Shown here one piece after another: positions 42,286-50,430 of a DNA stretch of 64,000 bases; positions within the stretch are counted from its first letter, which is position 1, and each line of letters begins with the position of its first letter. The notes below the pieces were generated by a model. The model was not told where the DNA came from. It did no database searches and worked only from the letters and a program-made list of their open reading frames with translations. This stretch comes from Flavobacterium sp. LHD-85 (GTDB taxonomy: Bacteria > Bacteroidota > Bacteroidia > Flavobacteriales > Flavobacteriaceae): contig NZ_JAVFVR010000004.1 in NCBI RefSeq assembly GCF_030929595.1, forward strand, positions 396,896 to 460,895. Reading direction: 5' to 3'. The position numbers were made by a program, and so were the translations under genes.

Positions 42286-44142
42286 ATGAAAAAAATACTT
42301 TACACCTTAGCTCTAGCGGTCACTTTTTGGAGCTGTAAAACAGGGAGCACCGGAGCCGCAAAAAGCAATATAGTTGAAGTTAATATCAATTTAACCGATG
42401 TTAAAGACGATAAAGTTTTAGTAACGGTTACTCCGCCAGCCATAAAAGCTGACGAAATTGTTTACAGTATACCGAAAACAGTCCCAGGTACTTATTCAAC
42501 AGATAATTACGGAAAATTTTCGGAAGATTTTAAAGCATTTGATGCTAAAGGAAATCCGCTTACAGTAAAGAGATTAGACGATAATTCTTGGTCTATTTCA
42601 AACGCAAAAGCACTGAAAAAAATCACTTATTTGGTAAACGATAGTTTCGATACAGAAAAAGGAACTGGATTTGGGAATGATGATGTTTTCTCTCCAGCAG
42701 GAACAAATATTGATGCAGGAAAAAATTTCATGGTTAATACTCATGGATTTGTAGGGTATTTTAAAGATAAATTAGATGTGCCGTACAAAGTTACTATCAC
42801 ACATCCTGAAACACTTTGGGGAGCAACTTCTATGACAGATCAGGATGCAAGCGCTACTTCTGATGTGTTCACGACTTCTCGTTATGCTATTTTGGTAGAA
42901 AATCCAATTATGTATTCTAAACCTGATTACACAACTTTTAATGTAAACGGAATGGATATCTTAATTGCTGTGTACTCTCCTACTGGAAAATATACTGCTG
43001 AAAGCATTACTCCAGAGATGAAAACGATGATGACAGCACAGAAAAACTTTTTAGGAAAAGTAAATTCTACTAAAAAATATACCGTGTTATTGTACTTGTC
43101 AAGCATGGCAAAAGATGATGCGCATGGTTTTGGAGCTTTAGAGCATCCAACTGCTACAACAGTAGTTTTACCAGAATCTATGCCGAAAGAAAAATTGGTA
43201 GAATCTATGAAAGATGTCGTTTCTCACGAGTTCTTCCATATTGTTACTCCATTAACTATCCACTCAAAAGAAATTCAGTATTTTGATTACAATGCTCCAA
43301 AAATGTCTGAACATTTATGGATGTATGAAGGTGTGACAGAATACTTTGCTAATCTTTTCCAAATCAATCAAGGTTTGATTAGTGAAGCTGAATTCTATAC
43401 TCGTATTGCTGATAAAATTGAGCAAGCTAAAGGTTTAAATGATACAATGTCATTTACGGTAATGAGTAAAAATGTATTAGAACAACCTTATAAAGACCAA
43501 TACTTAAATGTATACCAAAAAGGAGCTTTAATTGGAATGTGCATCGATATTATCATTAGAGAAAAAAGCAATGGAGAAAGAGGAATTCTTGATTTAATGC
43601 ACAAATTATCTGATGAATACGGTGTTGAAAAACCATTTAATGATGATGAATTATTTGCAAAAATCACTTCATTAACTTATCCTGAAGTGGGAGAATTCTT
43701 GAACAAATATGTTGCTGGAACCACTCCAATTCCTTACGATTTCTACTTAGCTAAAGTTGGTGTAACAAAAGCAACTGAGAAAAAATCTGGAAATCCTTTT
43801 ATCAAAGGACAAACTCCATACATTACTGTTGATAAAGCGACGAAAGAAATTATTGTTCGTCCAGATTCAGAATCTGTTGAATTCTATAAAAACCTAAATT
43901 TAAAAGGTGGTGATAAAATCTTAGCTGTAAATAATAAATCATACAATTTGGATAACATTTATGATTTGATTACTGAAAGTGAAAACTGGAAAGATAATGA
44001 CCCAATCATACTTAAAGTAAAACGTGGCGGAAAAGAAGAGACTATTAAAGGAACTGTAAAATTGCCATTTGAAGAAGCTGAAACTTTTAAAGCTACTGAT
44101 GCTTCAAAAGAGAAACTTAAAAATGCATGGTTAAAAGGATAA
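42286..44142 (+). CDS. M61 family metallopeptidase (glycyl aminopeptidase-like) lipoprotein
   Basis: This 618-residue protein has a lipoprotein-like signal (cysteine in 'TFWSC', about residue 16). An N-terminal beta domain is followed by the zinc site HEFFH at 314-318 in 'VVSHEFFHIVTPL', then 'MYEGVTEYFANLF', which supplies the third ligand Glu. A PDZ domain closes the protein (about 490-590, 'NLKGGDKILAVNNKSYNLDN'). This is the M61 order. Start ATG 42286 fits the signal better than an upstream frame start at 42253. It probably acts on peptides in the periplasm or at the surface. Confidence 0.9.
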   Translation: MKKILYTLALAVTFWSCKTGSTGAAKSNIVEVNINLTDVKDDKVLVTVTPPAIKADEIVYSIPKTVPGTYSTDNYGKFSEDFKAFDAKGNPLTVKRLDDNSWSISNAKALKKITYLVNDSFDTEKGTGFGNDDVFSPAGTNIDAGKNFMVNTHGFVGYFKDKLDVPYKVTITHPETLWGATSMTDQDASATSDVFTTSRYAILVENPIMYSKPDYTTFNVNGMDILIAVYSPTGKYTAESITPEMKTMMTAQKNFLGKVNSTKKYTVLLYLSSMAKDDAHGFGALEHPTATTVVLPESMPKEKLVESMKDVVSHEFFHIVTPLTIHSKEIQYFDYNAPKMSEHLWMYEGVTEYFANLFQINQGLISEAEFYTRIADKIEQAKGLNDTMSFTVMSKNVLEQPYKDQYLNVYQKGALIGMCIDIIIREKSNGERGILDLMHKLSDEYGVEKPFNDDELFAKITSLTYPEVGEFLNKYVAGTTPIPYDFYLAKVGVTKATEKKSGNPFIKGQTPYITVDKATKEIIVRPDSESVEFYKNLNLKGGDKILAVNNKSYNLDNIYDLITESENWKDNDPIILKVKRGGKEETIKGTVKLPFEEAETFKATDASKEKLKNAWLKG

Positions 44143-44159
44143 TTTCTTTTTATGATATA

Positions 44160-44192
44160 AAAAAACCGACAAGTGATTGTCGGTTTTTTTTA
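44160..44192 (+). terminator. Terminator after the M61 gene
   Basis: AAAACCGACAA and TTGTCGGTTTT form a stem of about 11 bp around GTGA, followed by TTTT. It is strong and symmetrical. Confidence 0.85.
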
Positions 44193-44462
44193 TGTCTTTC
44201 TGAGGAACGAAGAATCACATACGTAAATCGATAAAGATTGTCTGACATACTTTTGCGGAGCTTCTTGTGTGATCCTTCGTTCGAAATGACGTTTTTCGAA
44301 TTGCGTCCAGCTTTAGCTGGATGAATAAATTATAGTCTCAGAGAGGGCTTTAGCCAAATAATTATTGTTTGGCTAAAGCCTTTTACTTCTCTTTATTTAT
44401 AACCTCCAGCTAAAGCTGGAGGTTATCCAAATTTTACCTAGCGTATCAAATACTATCTTTGC
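44193..44462. repeat. Cluster of palindromic intergenic repeats
   Basis: Four palindromes stand in a row with no gene. GAACGAAGAATCACA (44204-44218) faces TGTGATCCTTCGTTC (44268-44282). TCCAGCTTTAGCTGGA lies at 44306-44321. GGCTTTAGCCAAA (44346-44358) faces TTTGGCTAAAGCC (44368-44380). AACCTCCAGC...GCTGGAGGTT lies at 44401-44424. Several share an AGCTAAAGCT or GCTTTAGC core, so they look like related REP units; the window's first bases hold a degraded one. Confidence 0.8.
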
Positions 44463-44466
44463 GAAA

Positions 44467-44910
44467 CTATTTCTTCACAGGAAATTTCCAGTCAAACTCA
44501 TCTTTACTATTGATGATCGCTCCAATTTCAAATTTCACCACCTCATCAAATTCAGTTTGAAGGATAAACCAGTTATCTTCGTTGAAGTAATTTTCGAAAG
44601 TATCAAAAGTTTCTTGATTGTATTTAGTAATTCCTTTTGCGGCGAAATCTTTCTTTACATCCGCAATTTTTCTTCCGATTAATTTGAATCCGAAAACTTC
44701 TAAAGCATTGCTTGAAGCTACAAGATAACCAAGTTTTAAATCTTCTTCTTCATAAAATGTCAATCTGATTTTGTGTGCATTGTATACAAAAATCACATTA
44801 TCATCTTCGTCTTTATAATTTTTATCAGGTTTTCCAAAAACGGCTGTAACATCGTTTTGTTTCATTCCGAAAAGCAATTTATCAATTCCTGATTTTAGAT
44901 TTATTTTCAT
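44467..44910 (-). CDS. Hypothetical cytoplasmic protein
   Basis: This 147-residue protein lacks a signal peptide and is acidic. 'LLFGMKQNDVTAVFGKPDKN' resembles the start of a small SmpA/OmlA-like or SMI1-like beta-alpha domain, but I do not recognise the family firmly. The remainder is rich in Phe/Asp/Glu/Lys ('ITKYNQETFDTFENYFNEDN'). It may belong to the group of small immunity-like proteins, which is speculation. Neighbours give no function. Confidence 0.65.
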   Translation of the reverse strand: MKINLKSGIDKLLFGMKQNDVTAVFGKPDKNYKDEDDNVIFVYNAHKIRLTFYEEEDLKLGYLVASSNALEVFGFKLIGRKIADVKKDFAAKGITKYNQETFDTFENYFNEDNWFILQTEFDEVVKFEIGAIINSKDEFDWKFPVKK

Positions 44911-44992
44911 ATTTATCTTTCTTTATTTGAAGTGCAAATTTCGTGAAGTTTTTATAAAATTGGACACATTTCTATTTTTATTAAAAAATTAA

Positions 44993-45361
44993 TTATTTAA
45001 TACGTCCAACTTTTCTAGCAACTGTTATATAATCTTCTGATTCAACAAATTTTATAGCTTCTAAAATTATACGATTCAAGGCATCTGTTTCACTTTGAGA
45101 TATGTTTGTTCCGAATTTAGCAACTTTAATTTCTGAAAGTATTTCCTTCTCTAATGATGATCGTATCTCAACCTCCTTTCTGTTTAGCAAAAGGCTCCCA
45201 GGAACTAAACTATTTTCAATTTGTCTTTTACTTTTTTCTAAAATGACTTTTTGCACAAAATCAATTTCATAAAAAATTGAATTATCTTTTTTCATTTTTA
45301 ATGTGACAGTTCCCCCATCCATCCAAACACCAACATTTTCAATTATAATTTCCTTTTCCAT
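44993..45361 (-). CDS. Hypothetical protein
   Basis: This 122-residue soluble protein has no signal peptide. An N-terminal beta hairpin ('VGVWMDGGTVTLKMKKDNSI') is followed by mostly helical charged sequence. I do not recognise a family. It starts 6 bp after the stop of the GH92 gene on the same strand, so it may be read from the GH92 transcript. Confidence 0.6.
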   Translation of the reverse strand: MEKEIIIENVGVWMDGGTVTLKMKKDNSIFYEIDFVQKVILEKSKRQIENSLVPGSLLLNRKEVEIRSSLEKEILSEIKVAKFGTNISQSETDALNRIILEAIKFVESEDYITVARKVGRIK

Positions 45362-45367
45362 TTGAAA

Positions 45368-47707
45368 TTAATTACCAATAAAATTCTTTTTATTCGGTTT
45401 ACTGCTCATGTAAAATGTAATTTTCCCACCATTCATAACATCTGCATGTTTTAAGAAAGGCTTAGAAAGTTCTTTTCCATTCAATAAAACTTTGCTCACA
45501 AAAACATTTTTATCAGATTGATTTATCGTTTCGACTTCAAACGTTTTACCGTTTTCTAAATTCAAAGTAGCCTTTTTCAGTAACGGACTTCCTAAAGCAT
45601 ATTCGTCAGAACCTGGAGCAACTGGATAAAATCCTAAACTGCTGAAAATATACCAAGCGCTCATTTGTCCGAAATCGTCATTTCCGCCTAACCCATCAGC
45701 ACCATTTCTGTACATTTTTTTCAAGATCATTCTAATTTTATCTTGCGCTTTCCAAGGTGAATCTGTCCAATTGTATAAATACACAACATGGTGCGAAGGC
45801 TCATTTCCGTGAACATAATTCCCTATGATTCCATCTCTTGTAATATCCTCTGTTTTTTCAAAATATTTGTCTGGAAGATGCATGTTGAATAATGAATCTA
45901 AACGAACTTTAAACTTTTCATTTCCGCCCATCAATTGAATTATATTGGCAGGATCTTGCGGAACGTATAAACTATAATTCCATGAATTTCCTTCTATAAA
46001 ACCTTGGCCGTGCGTGTCTAGTGGATCGAATTCTTTCTTAAATGTTCCGTCATTCAATTTCGGACGCATAAAACCTGTTTTTTCATCATAGACATTTTTA
46101 TAATTTTTCGATCTATTGATGAATTCATTATAAATATCTGTTTTTCCCAATTTCTTTGCCGCTTGCGCAATTGCCCAGTCGTCATACGCATATTCTAAAG
46201 TTTTAGAAACCGAAGCTCCACTTTTGTCTTCTGGAACATATCCTTTATTCATATAAAATTCTAGACCATCATAATACGGCACTTTTGCAGTATTTACGCA
46301 AGCTTGAAGCGCTTTTTCGGCATCAAAACTAATATTGCCTTTTACAATTGCATCTGCTACAACCGAAACCGAATGATATCCAATCATACACCAATTCTCA
46401 TTGGCATAATGCGACCAAATTGGAAGCATTTTATGAACACTCTGATCTGAATGCGCCAGCATGGAACTCACCATATCTCCATTTCTTTTGGGCTGTACAA
46501 TATTAAATAGCGGGTGCAAAGCACGATACGTATCCCAAAGCGAGTAACTGGTATAATTGGTAAAGTTTTCGGCTTTATGAACATTCATATCCAGACCCTT
46601 ATAATTTCCGTCTAAATCCATGTATTCGGTTGGTCCCAAAAATGCATGATACATTGCAGTATAAAAATTAACCAAATCTTCCTTTTGAATGGTTTCAACC
46701 TGAATTTTATTCAATTCTTTATTCCAAACTTCCTGACTTTGTTTTTTCACTTTTTCAAAATCCCAATCTGGCGTTTCTTTTTTCATATTTTCTAATGCGC
46801 CAGCAGAACTCACAGGTGACAAAGCCATTTTAATTTTGATTTTTTCACCTTCATTCGTATCAAAATCAAAGAATAATTTTAAGTTTTGTCCTGCCATTTC
46901 CGGAAAGTTTTTCGTTTGATCGAATCTTCCCCAAAAACCTCTATAAACACTTTTTTCCTGAGCAGCTTGTCCGTAACTTTTAATGGGTTTATTGAATGAC
47001 ATTGCAAAATAAACTGTTCGGGTTCTTGCCCAGCCATTTGTCTGGCGATATCCAGTTATCAAAGTGTCATTTTCTACACGAACAAATGTCCAAACATTCT
47101 TTTTATCATAATTGTAAATTCCTGAAGTTAAATCCAAAATGATGTGTGCTTCATCAGATTTTGGAAAAGTGTATTGATGCATTCCAACACGAGTTGTTGC
47201 CGTCACTTCTGCTTTTATTTTATGATCTTCTAGAAAAACGCTGTAATAGGCTGGTTCTGCTTTTTCTGTCGAATGCGAAAATGCCGATCTATAACCTGAT
47301 AATGGTCTTGATGCCACACCAGGGTTTAATTGCAGTTTGCCAGTTGTTGGCATAATCAAGAAATCGCCTAAATCTGAATGTCCAGTCCCACTGAAATGGG
47401 TATGGCTGAAACCAACAATAGTTTTATCTTCATACTGATAACCAGCACAGTATTTATAGACTTCTCCGTTATATTTTCCGTTTAAACTATAAGCAATTGT
47501 ATCAGTTTCTGGACTTAATTGTACACTCCCAAAAGGAACTGTTGCTCCGGGATAAGTATGTCCCATTTTTGCTGTTCCAATCATTGGATCAACATATTGA
47601 ATTAGGTTTCGATTTTGCTCCGCTTTTTTTTGTCCATTTATAGTGTCAGAAAAAAGCACTAAAACCATTATGCTGAAAAGAAATTTGACATAGTTTATCT
47701 TAGTCAT
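45368..47707 (-). CDS. GH92 family alpha-mannosidase
   Basis: This 779-residue secreted enzyme has a signal to about residue 25. The GH92 landmarks are complete: 'YVDPMIGTAKMGHTYPGATV' near the start of the mature protein, 'CAGYQYEDKTIVGFSHTHFS', 'YSLWDTYRALHPLF', 'EGNSWNYSLYVPQD', 'NEPSHHVVYLYNW' and 'GLGGNDDFGQMSAWYIFSSL'. GH92 enzymes are calcium-dependent exo-alpha-mannosidases that trim alpha-1,2/1,3-mannose from N-glycans. The gene stands alone, away from a SusCD pair, with a divergent unknown gene upstream. Linkage preference cannot be read here. Confidence 0.94.
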   Translation of the reverse strand: MTKINYVKFLFSIMVLVLFSDTINGQKKAEQNRNLIQYVDPMIGTAKMGHTYPGATVPFGSVQLSPETDTIAYSLNGKYNGEVYKYCAGYQYEDKTIVGFSHTHFSGTGHSDLGDFLIMPTTGKLQLNPGVASRPLSGYRSAFSHSTEKAEPAYYSVFLEDHKIKAEVTATTRVGMHQYTFPKSDEAHIILDLTSGIYNYDKKNVWTFVRVENDTLITGYRQTNGWARTRTVYFAMSFNKPIKSYGQAAQEKSVYRGFWGRFDQTKNFPEMAGQNLKLFFDFDTNEGEKIKIKMALSPVSSAGALENMKKETPDWDFEKVKKQSQEVWNKELNKIQVETIQKEDLVNFYTAMYHAFLGPTEYMDLDGNYKGLDMNVHKAENFTNYTSYSLWDTYRALHPLFNIVQPKRNGDMVSSMLAHSDQSVHKMLPIWSHYANENWCMIGYHSVSVVADAIVKGNISFDAEKALQACVNTAKVPYYDGLEFYMNKGYVPEDKSGASVSKTLEYAYDDWAIAQAAKKLGKTDIYNEFINRSKNYKNVYDEKTGFMRPKLNDGTFKKEFDPLDTHGQGFIEGNSWNYSLYVPQDPANIIQLMGGNEKFKVRLDSLFNMHLPDKYFEKTEDITRDGIIGNYVHGNEPSHHVVYLYNWTDSPWKAQDKIRMILKKMYRNGADGLGGNDDFGQMSAWYIFSSLGFYPVAPGSDEYALGSPLLKKATLNLENGKTFEVETINQSDKNVFVSKVLLNGKELSKPFLKHADVMNGGKITFYMSSKPNKKNFIGN

Positions 47708-47811
47708 ATTGTAGTTTTTTGTTGAAATATTTGCTGCCGTTTTAATTTAGAAAAGTACAACAAAATCTATTTTTAAAAAACATAAATTTAGCAAGACTCA
47801 AAAGGTTTAAA

Positions 47812-47819
47812 TATCTTTG
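47812..47819 (+). promoter_or_regulatory. -7 promoter box before the 47844 gene
   Basis: TATCTTTG fits TAnnTTTG and lies 24 nt before the ATG at 47844. No -33 TTG is seen at the proper distance. Confidence 0.5.
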
Positions 47820-47843
47820 GTATACTAAAAGCCGAACCAAAAC

Positions 47844-48467
47844 ATGAAAAAATATATTTTAGTTTTACTTTCTTTTTATTCGTCGTTTATTTTTTCTCAA
47901 AAAATTGAAAGTCGTAGGTTAACGAAACAGGAAATTGCGCAACGAGAACTCGAAAATCTAACTGATTTTCCTATTTATAGAGCATTTGAGTTTAGTGATA
48001 AAGGCGGTGTGTATGAATTGGTTTTGGGCGAAAATCAAAAAACAATCTCTAAAAAAGATACTTTAAATACAAAAATACAAGCAGTTTGTGTGATTAATGA
48101 TCATGGCGGATTTTTAGATCAATGGAAAATTAATGATTTGCTTGAAGATACTCTCCCGAAAGAAACAAAAATCTGGTTCTGGACAAAATATTGCAGCACA
48201 AAAGATATTGATGGCGACGGTTACATTGAACCTGTTATTGTTTATGGAACTCGCAACGAAGATGGCTATATAAGACGCGTAAAAATTATTACGGTTTATA
48301 AAAAGAAAAAATATGTTATTCGCGCAGTTGAATGTGATTTCGATAATTGCAGAAGTCTTGAAAAGGATCAAAATTGGAACACGCTTCCGCAGAAAATAAA
48401 AACGTATATCAATCAATTGACTGAAAAAATGAGAAAAGAACAGAATGTGCTTTTGAAAAACGGATAA
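47844..48467 (+). CDS. Secreted protein of unknown function
   Basis: This 207-residue protein has a Sec signal ending 'SFIFSQ' (about residue 19). The core contains an EF-hand-like 'KDIDGDGYIEPVIVYGTRNE', then 'RRVKIITVYKKKKYVIRAVE' and a helical tail. The pattern recalls the M949_RS01915-type proteins annotated with surface polysaccharide in Riemerella, but I hold that only weakly. The Asp-rich loop suggests calcium binding. It is divergent from the GH92 gene and has its own TATCTTTG box. Confidence 0.65.
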   Translation: MKKYILVLLSFYSSFIFSQKIESRRLTKQEIAQRELENLTDFPIYRAFEFSDKGGVYELVLGENQKTISKKDTLNTKIQAVCVINDHGGFLDQWKINDLLEDTLPKETKIWFWTKYCSTKDIDGDGYIEPVIVYGTRNEDGYIRRVKIITVYKKKKYVIRAVECDFDNCRSLEKDQNWNTLPQKIKTYINQLTEKMRKEQNVLLKNG

Positions 48468-48581
48468 GATTTAATTGTAAATTGTTAATGGTGAATTATA
48501 AATTCCAATTTTTTAAATTCCAAATTCCAAAACTTTGTGGAAAAACTTGAAACCTGAAACTTGAAACTTCAAACAATAAAA
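48468..48581. repeat. Low-complexity intergenic repeat (AATTCCAAATTCC / TGAAAC types)
   Basis: Sequence of the kind 'aaattccaaattccaa' and tandem 'cttgaaacctgaaacttg' fills the convergent gap. The first type recurs near 30970 and 34228, so it is a dispersed intergenic repeat. No gene is visible. Confidence 0.55.
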
Positions 48582-48938
48582 CTACTCGCTCATTTCATCG
48601 TAACGTTCCGGAACTTGCGGATCGTAAAGCGGACATTTGAATTCTTCCATGATATCAACTAATTTGTTCATGGTTTTTCCTTCTGTTCCGTAGCAGTCAA
48701 TTTTTATGCTTTGCGGAGTGGTAATTACTTGAAAAGCGCCTTTCCCTTTTGGATTTTTCCAGCTGTTTTCATCTACTCTTTCCCAATCCGAAAAGACAGA
48801 ATTGATTCTATTTACAATTACTTCAACTTGTAGTTCAGCCAGACCTTCAACTTCTTGTTTTTCAACAAGCGCTTCATAAACTTCCTGATTGTTCAGGTAA
48901 ATTTCGTCTAGATATTTCCAAAAAAGTAATTCGTACAT
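48582..48938 (-). CDS. Hypothetical cytoplasmic protein
   Basis: This 118-residue acidic protein without signal peptide begins 'MYELLFWKYLDEIYLNNQEV' and ends 'KCPLYDPQVPERYDEMSE'. The centre ('WKNPKGKGAFQVITTPQSIK') reads as a beta hairpin. I do not recognise a family. It lies next to a 138-bp inverted-repeat element and downstream of purM on the same strand. Confidence 0.65.
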   Translation of the reverse strand: MYELLFWKYLDEIYLNNQEVYEALVEKQEVEGLAELQVEVIVNRINSVFSDWERVDENSWKNPKGKGAFQVITTPQSIKIDCYGTEGKTMNKLVDIMEEFKCPLYDPQVPERYDEMSE

Positions 48939-48953
48939 AGTTAAATATTTTTA

Positions 48954-49091
48954 AACCATATAAGTGATATAAGAAAATATAAATTCTTTCTGAATGAAAT
49001 AAGCTGTCAAATCAAAATAAGGGCTTCGACTTCGCTCAGCCTGACAATCAAATCTGCCAGTTTAAACTGAACTTATATCACTTATATGGTT
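48954..49091. repeat. Element bounded by 20-bp perfect inverted repeats
   Basis: AACCATATAAGTGATATAAG (48954-48973) and its exact complement at 49072-49091 bound a 138-bp segment containing 'cttcgacttcgctcagcctg', a separate dispersed-repeat type. There is no coding capacity. The right arm is followed by TATTTTTTTA and lies 6 bp after the purM stop. It could be a miniature mobile or REP-type element that also serves as the purM terminator. Confidence 0.8.
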
Positions 49092-49097
49092 ATTTTT

Positions 49098-50276
49098 TTA
49101 ATAGTTGAATGTTCCGTATTCACTTGTTATGGTAAGTTTTTTAGCATCTGAAGCCTCTACTCTACCAACAATTTGTGCGTCTACATTGAATGATTTAGAA
49201 ATTTCAATAATATCTTGTGCGATATTTTCTGGAACGTAAAGCTCCATTCTGTGACCGCAGTTGAAAACCTGATACATTTCTTTCCAATCTGTTTTTGATT
49301 GTTCTTGAATTAACTTGAACAATGGCGGTACTGGAAACAAATTGTCTTTTATAACGTGTAAATCTTTTACGAAATGTAAAATTTTAGTTTGTGCACCACC
49401 ACTGCAATGCACCATTCCGTGAATATCTTCTGGAGTATATTTATCTAAAATTTTCTTGATAATTGGAGCGTAAGTTCTAGTTGGAGAAAGCACTAATTGT
49501 CCAGCGTTTATTGGACTATTTTCAACTTCATCAGTAAGATTAACTTGTCCCGAGTAAATTAATTCTTCAGGAACTGCTGCATCATAACTTTCAGGGTATT
49601 TTTTAGCTAAATATTTTCCGAAAACGTCATGACGTGCAGAAGTTAATCCGTTACTTCCCATTCCGCCGTTATAACTTTTCTCGTAAGTTGCCTGACCAAA
49701 AGAAGCCAAACCAACAATAACGTCTCCTGCTTTGATGTTTGCATTATCTACAACATCTGAACGTTTCATTCTAGCTGTTACTGTAGAATCTACAATAATT
49801 GTACGAACAACATCTCCAACATCGGCAGTTTCTCCTCCTGTTGAATGAATGGTAACGCCGAATGATTTTAATTCGTTGATTAATTCTTCTGTTCCGTTGA
49901 TGATTGCAGAAATAACCTCAGCCGGAATTAAATTTTTATTTCTTCCAATAGTTGAAGAAAGCAGAATATTATCTGTTGCACCAACACACAATAAATCGTC
50001 AATATTCATGATTAAGGCATCTTGAGCGATTCCTTTCCAAACAGAAAGATCTCCAGTTTCTTTCCAATACATATACGCCAAAGATGACTTAGTTCCGGCT
50101 CCGTCAGCGTGCATGATGAGACAGTGCTCTGAATCTTGCGTTAAATAATCTGGAACAATTTTGCAGAATGCCTGCGGAAATAAACCTTTGTCAATATTTT
50201 TTATAGCGTTATGTACGTCTTCTTTTGATGCCGAAACACCTCTTTGTGCATATCTTTTGCTAGAATCTGAACTCAT
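49098..50276 (-). CDS. purM: Phosphoribosylformylglycinamidine cyclo-ligase (AIR synthase)
   Basis: This 392-residue cytoplasmic enzyme closes FGAM to AIR using ATP in purine synthesis. PurM/AIRS fold motifs are present: 'HADGAGTKSSLAYMYWKETG', 'DALIMNIDDLLCVGATDNIL', 'STGGETADVGDVVRTIIVDS', 'VIVGLASFG' and 'HGMVHCSGGAQTKILHF'. It is about 40 residues longer than the E. coli enzyme, as in other Bacteroidota. It is monocistronic by layout. A TATCTTTG box lies just upstream of its start. Confidence 0.93.
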   Translation of the reverse strand: MSSDSSKRYAQRGVSASKEDVHNAIKNIDKGLFPQAFCKIVPDYLTQDSEHCLIMHADGAGTKSSLAYMYWKETGDLSVWKGIAQDALIMNIDDLLCVGATDNILLSSTIGRNKNLIPAEVISAIINGTEELINELKSFGVTIHSTGGETADVGDVVRTIIVDSTVTARMKRSDVVDNANIKAGDVIVGLASFGQATYEKSYNGGMGSNGLTSARHDVFGKYLAKKYPESYDAAVPEELIYSGQVNLTDEVENSPINAGQLVLSPTRTYAPIIKKILDKYTPEDIHGMVHCSGGAQTKILHFVKDLHVIKDNLFPVPPLFKLIQEQSKTDWKEMYQVFNCGHRMELYVPENIAQDIIEISKSFNVDAQIVGRVEASDAKKLTITSEYGTFNY

Positions 50277-50302
50277 GAAAATTAGTTTGTGTTGATGTGC
50301 TG

Positions 50303-50310
50303 CAAAGATA
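50303..50310 (-). promoter_or_regulatory. -7 promoter box of purM
   Basis: On the minus strand TATCTTTG fits TAnnTTTG and ends 26 nt before the purM ATG. No -33 element is apparent. Confidence 0.5.
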
Positions 50311-50351
50311 ATCCCTTTTTTTAATTCTTTGACTTATTCGATTATTTGATT

Positions 50352-50393
50352 CTAAAAAAAATCGGCAGAAAGTGCATTTCTGCCGATTTTCCG
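50352..50393 (-). terminator. Terminator of the curli operon
   Basis: On the minus strand AAAATCGGCAGAAA pairs with TTTCTGCCGATTTT around TGCACT-type loop sequence, followed by TTTT. It lies about 40 bp beyond the stop of the last gene of the cluster. Confidence 0.85.
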
Positions 50394-50430
50394 AAATAAA
50401 ATTGGTTATCAAGCTCTTGACTCTTTATTT

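Noticed and set aside
44454..44461. TATCTTTG promoter-like box on the plus strand
   Set aside because: No plus-strand gene follows; it runs into the end of a minus-strand gene. Probably chance in AT-rich DNA.
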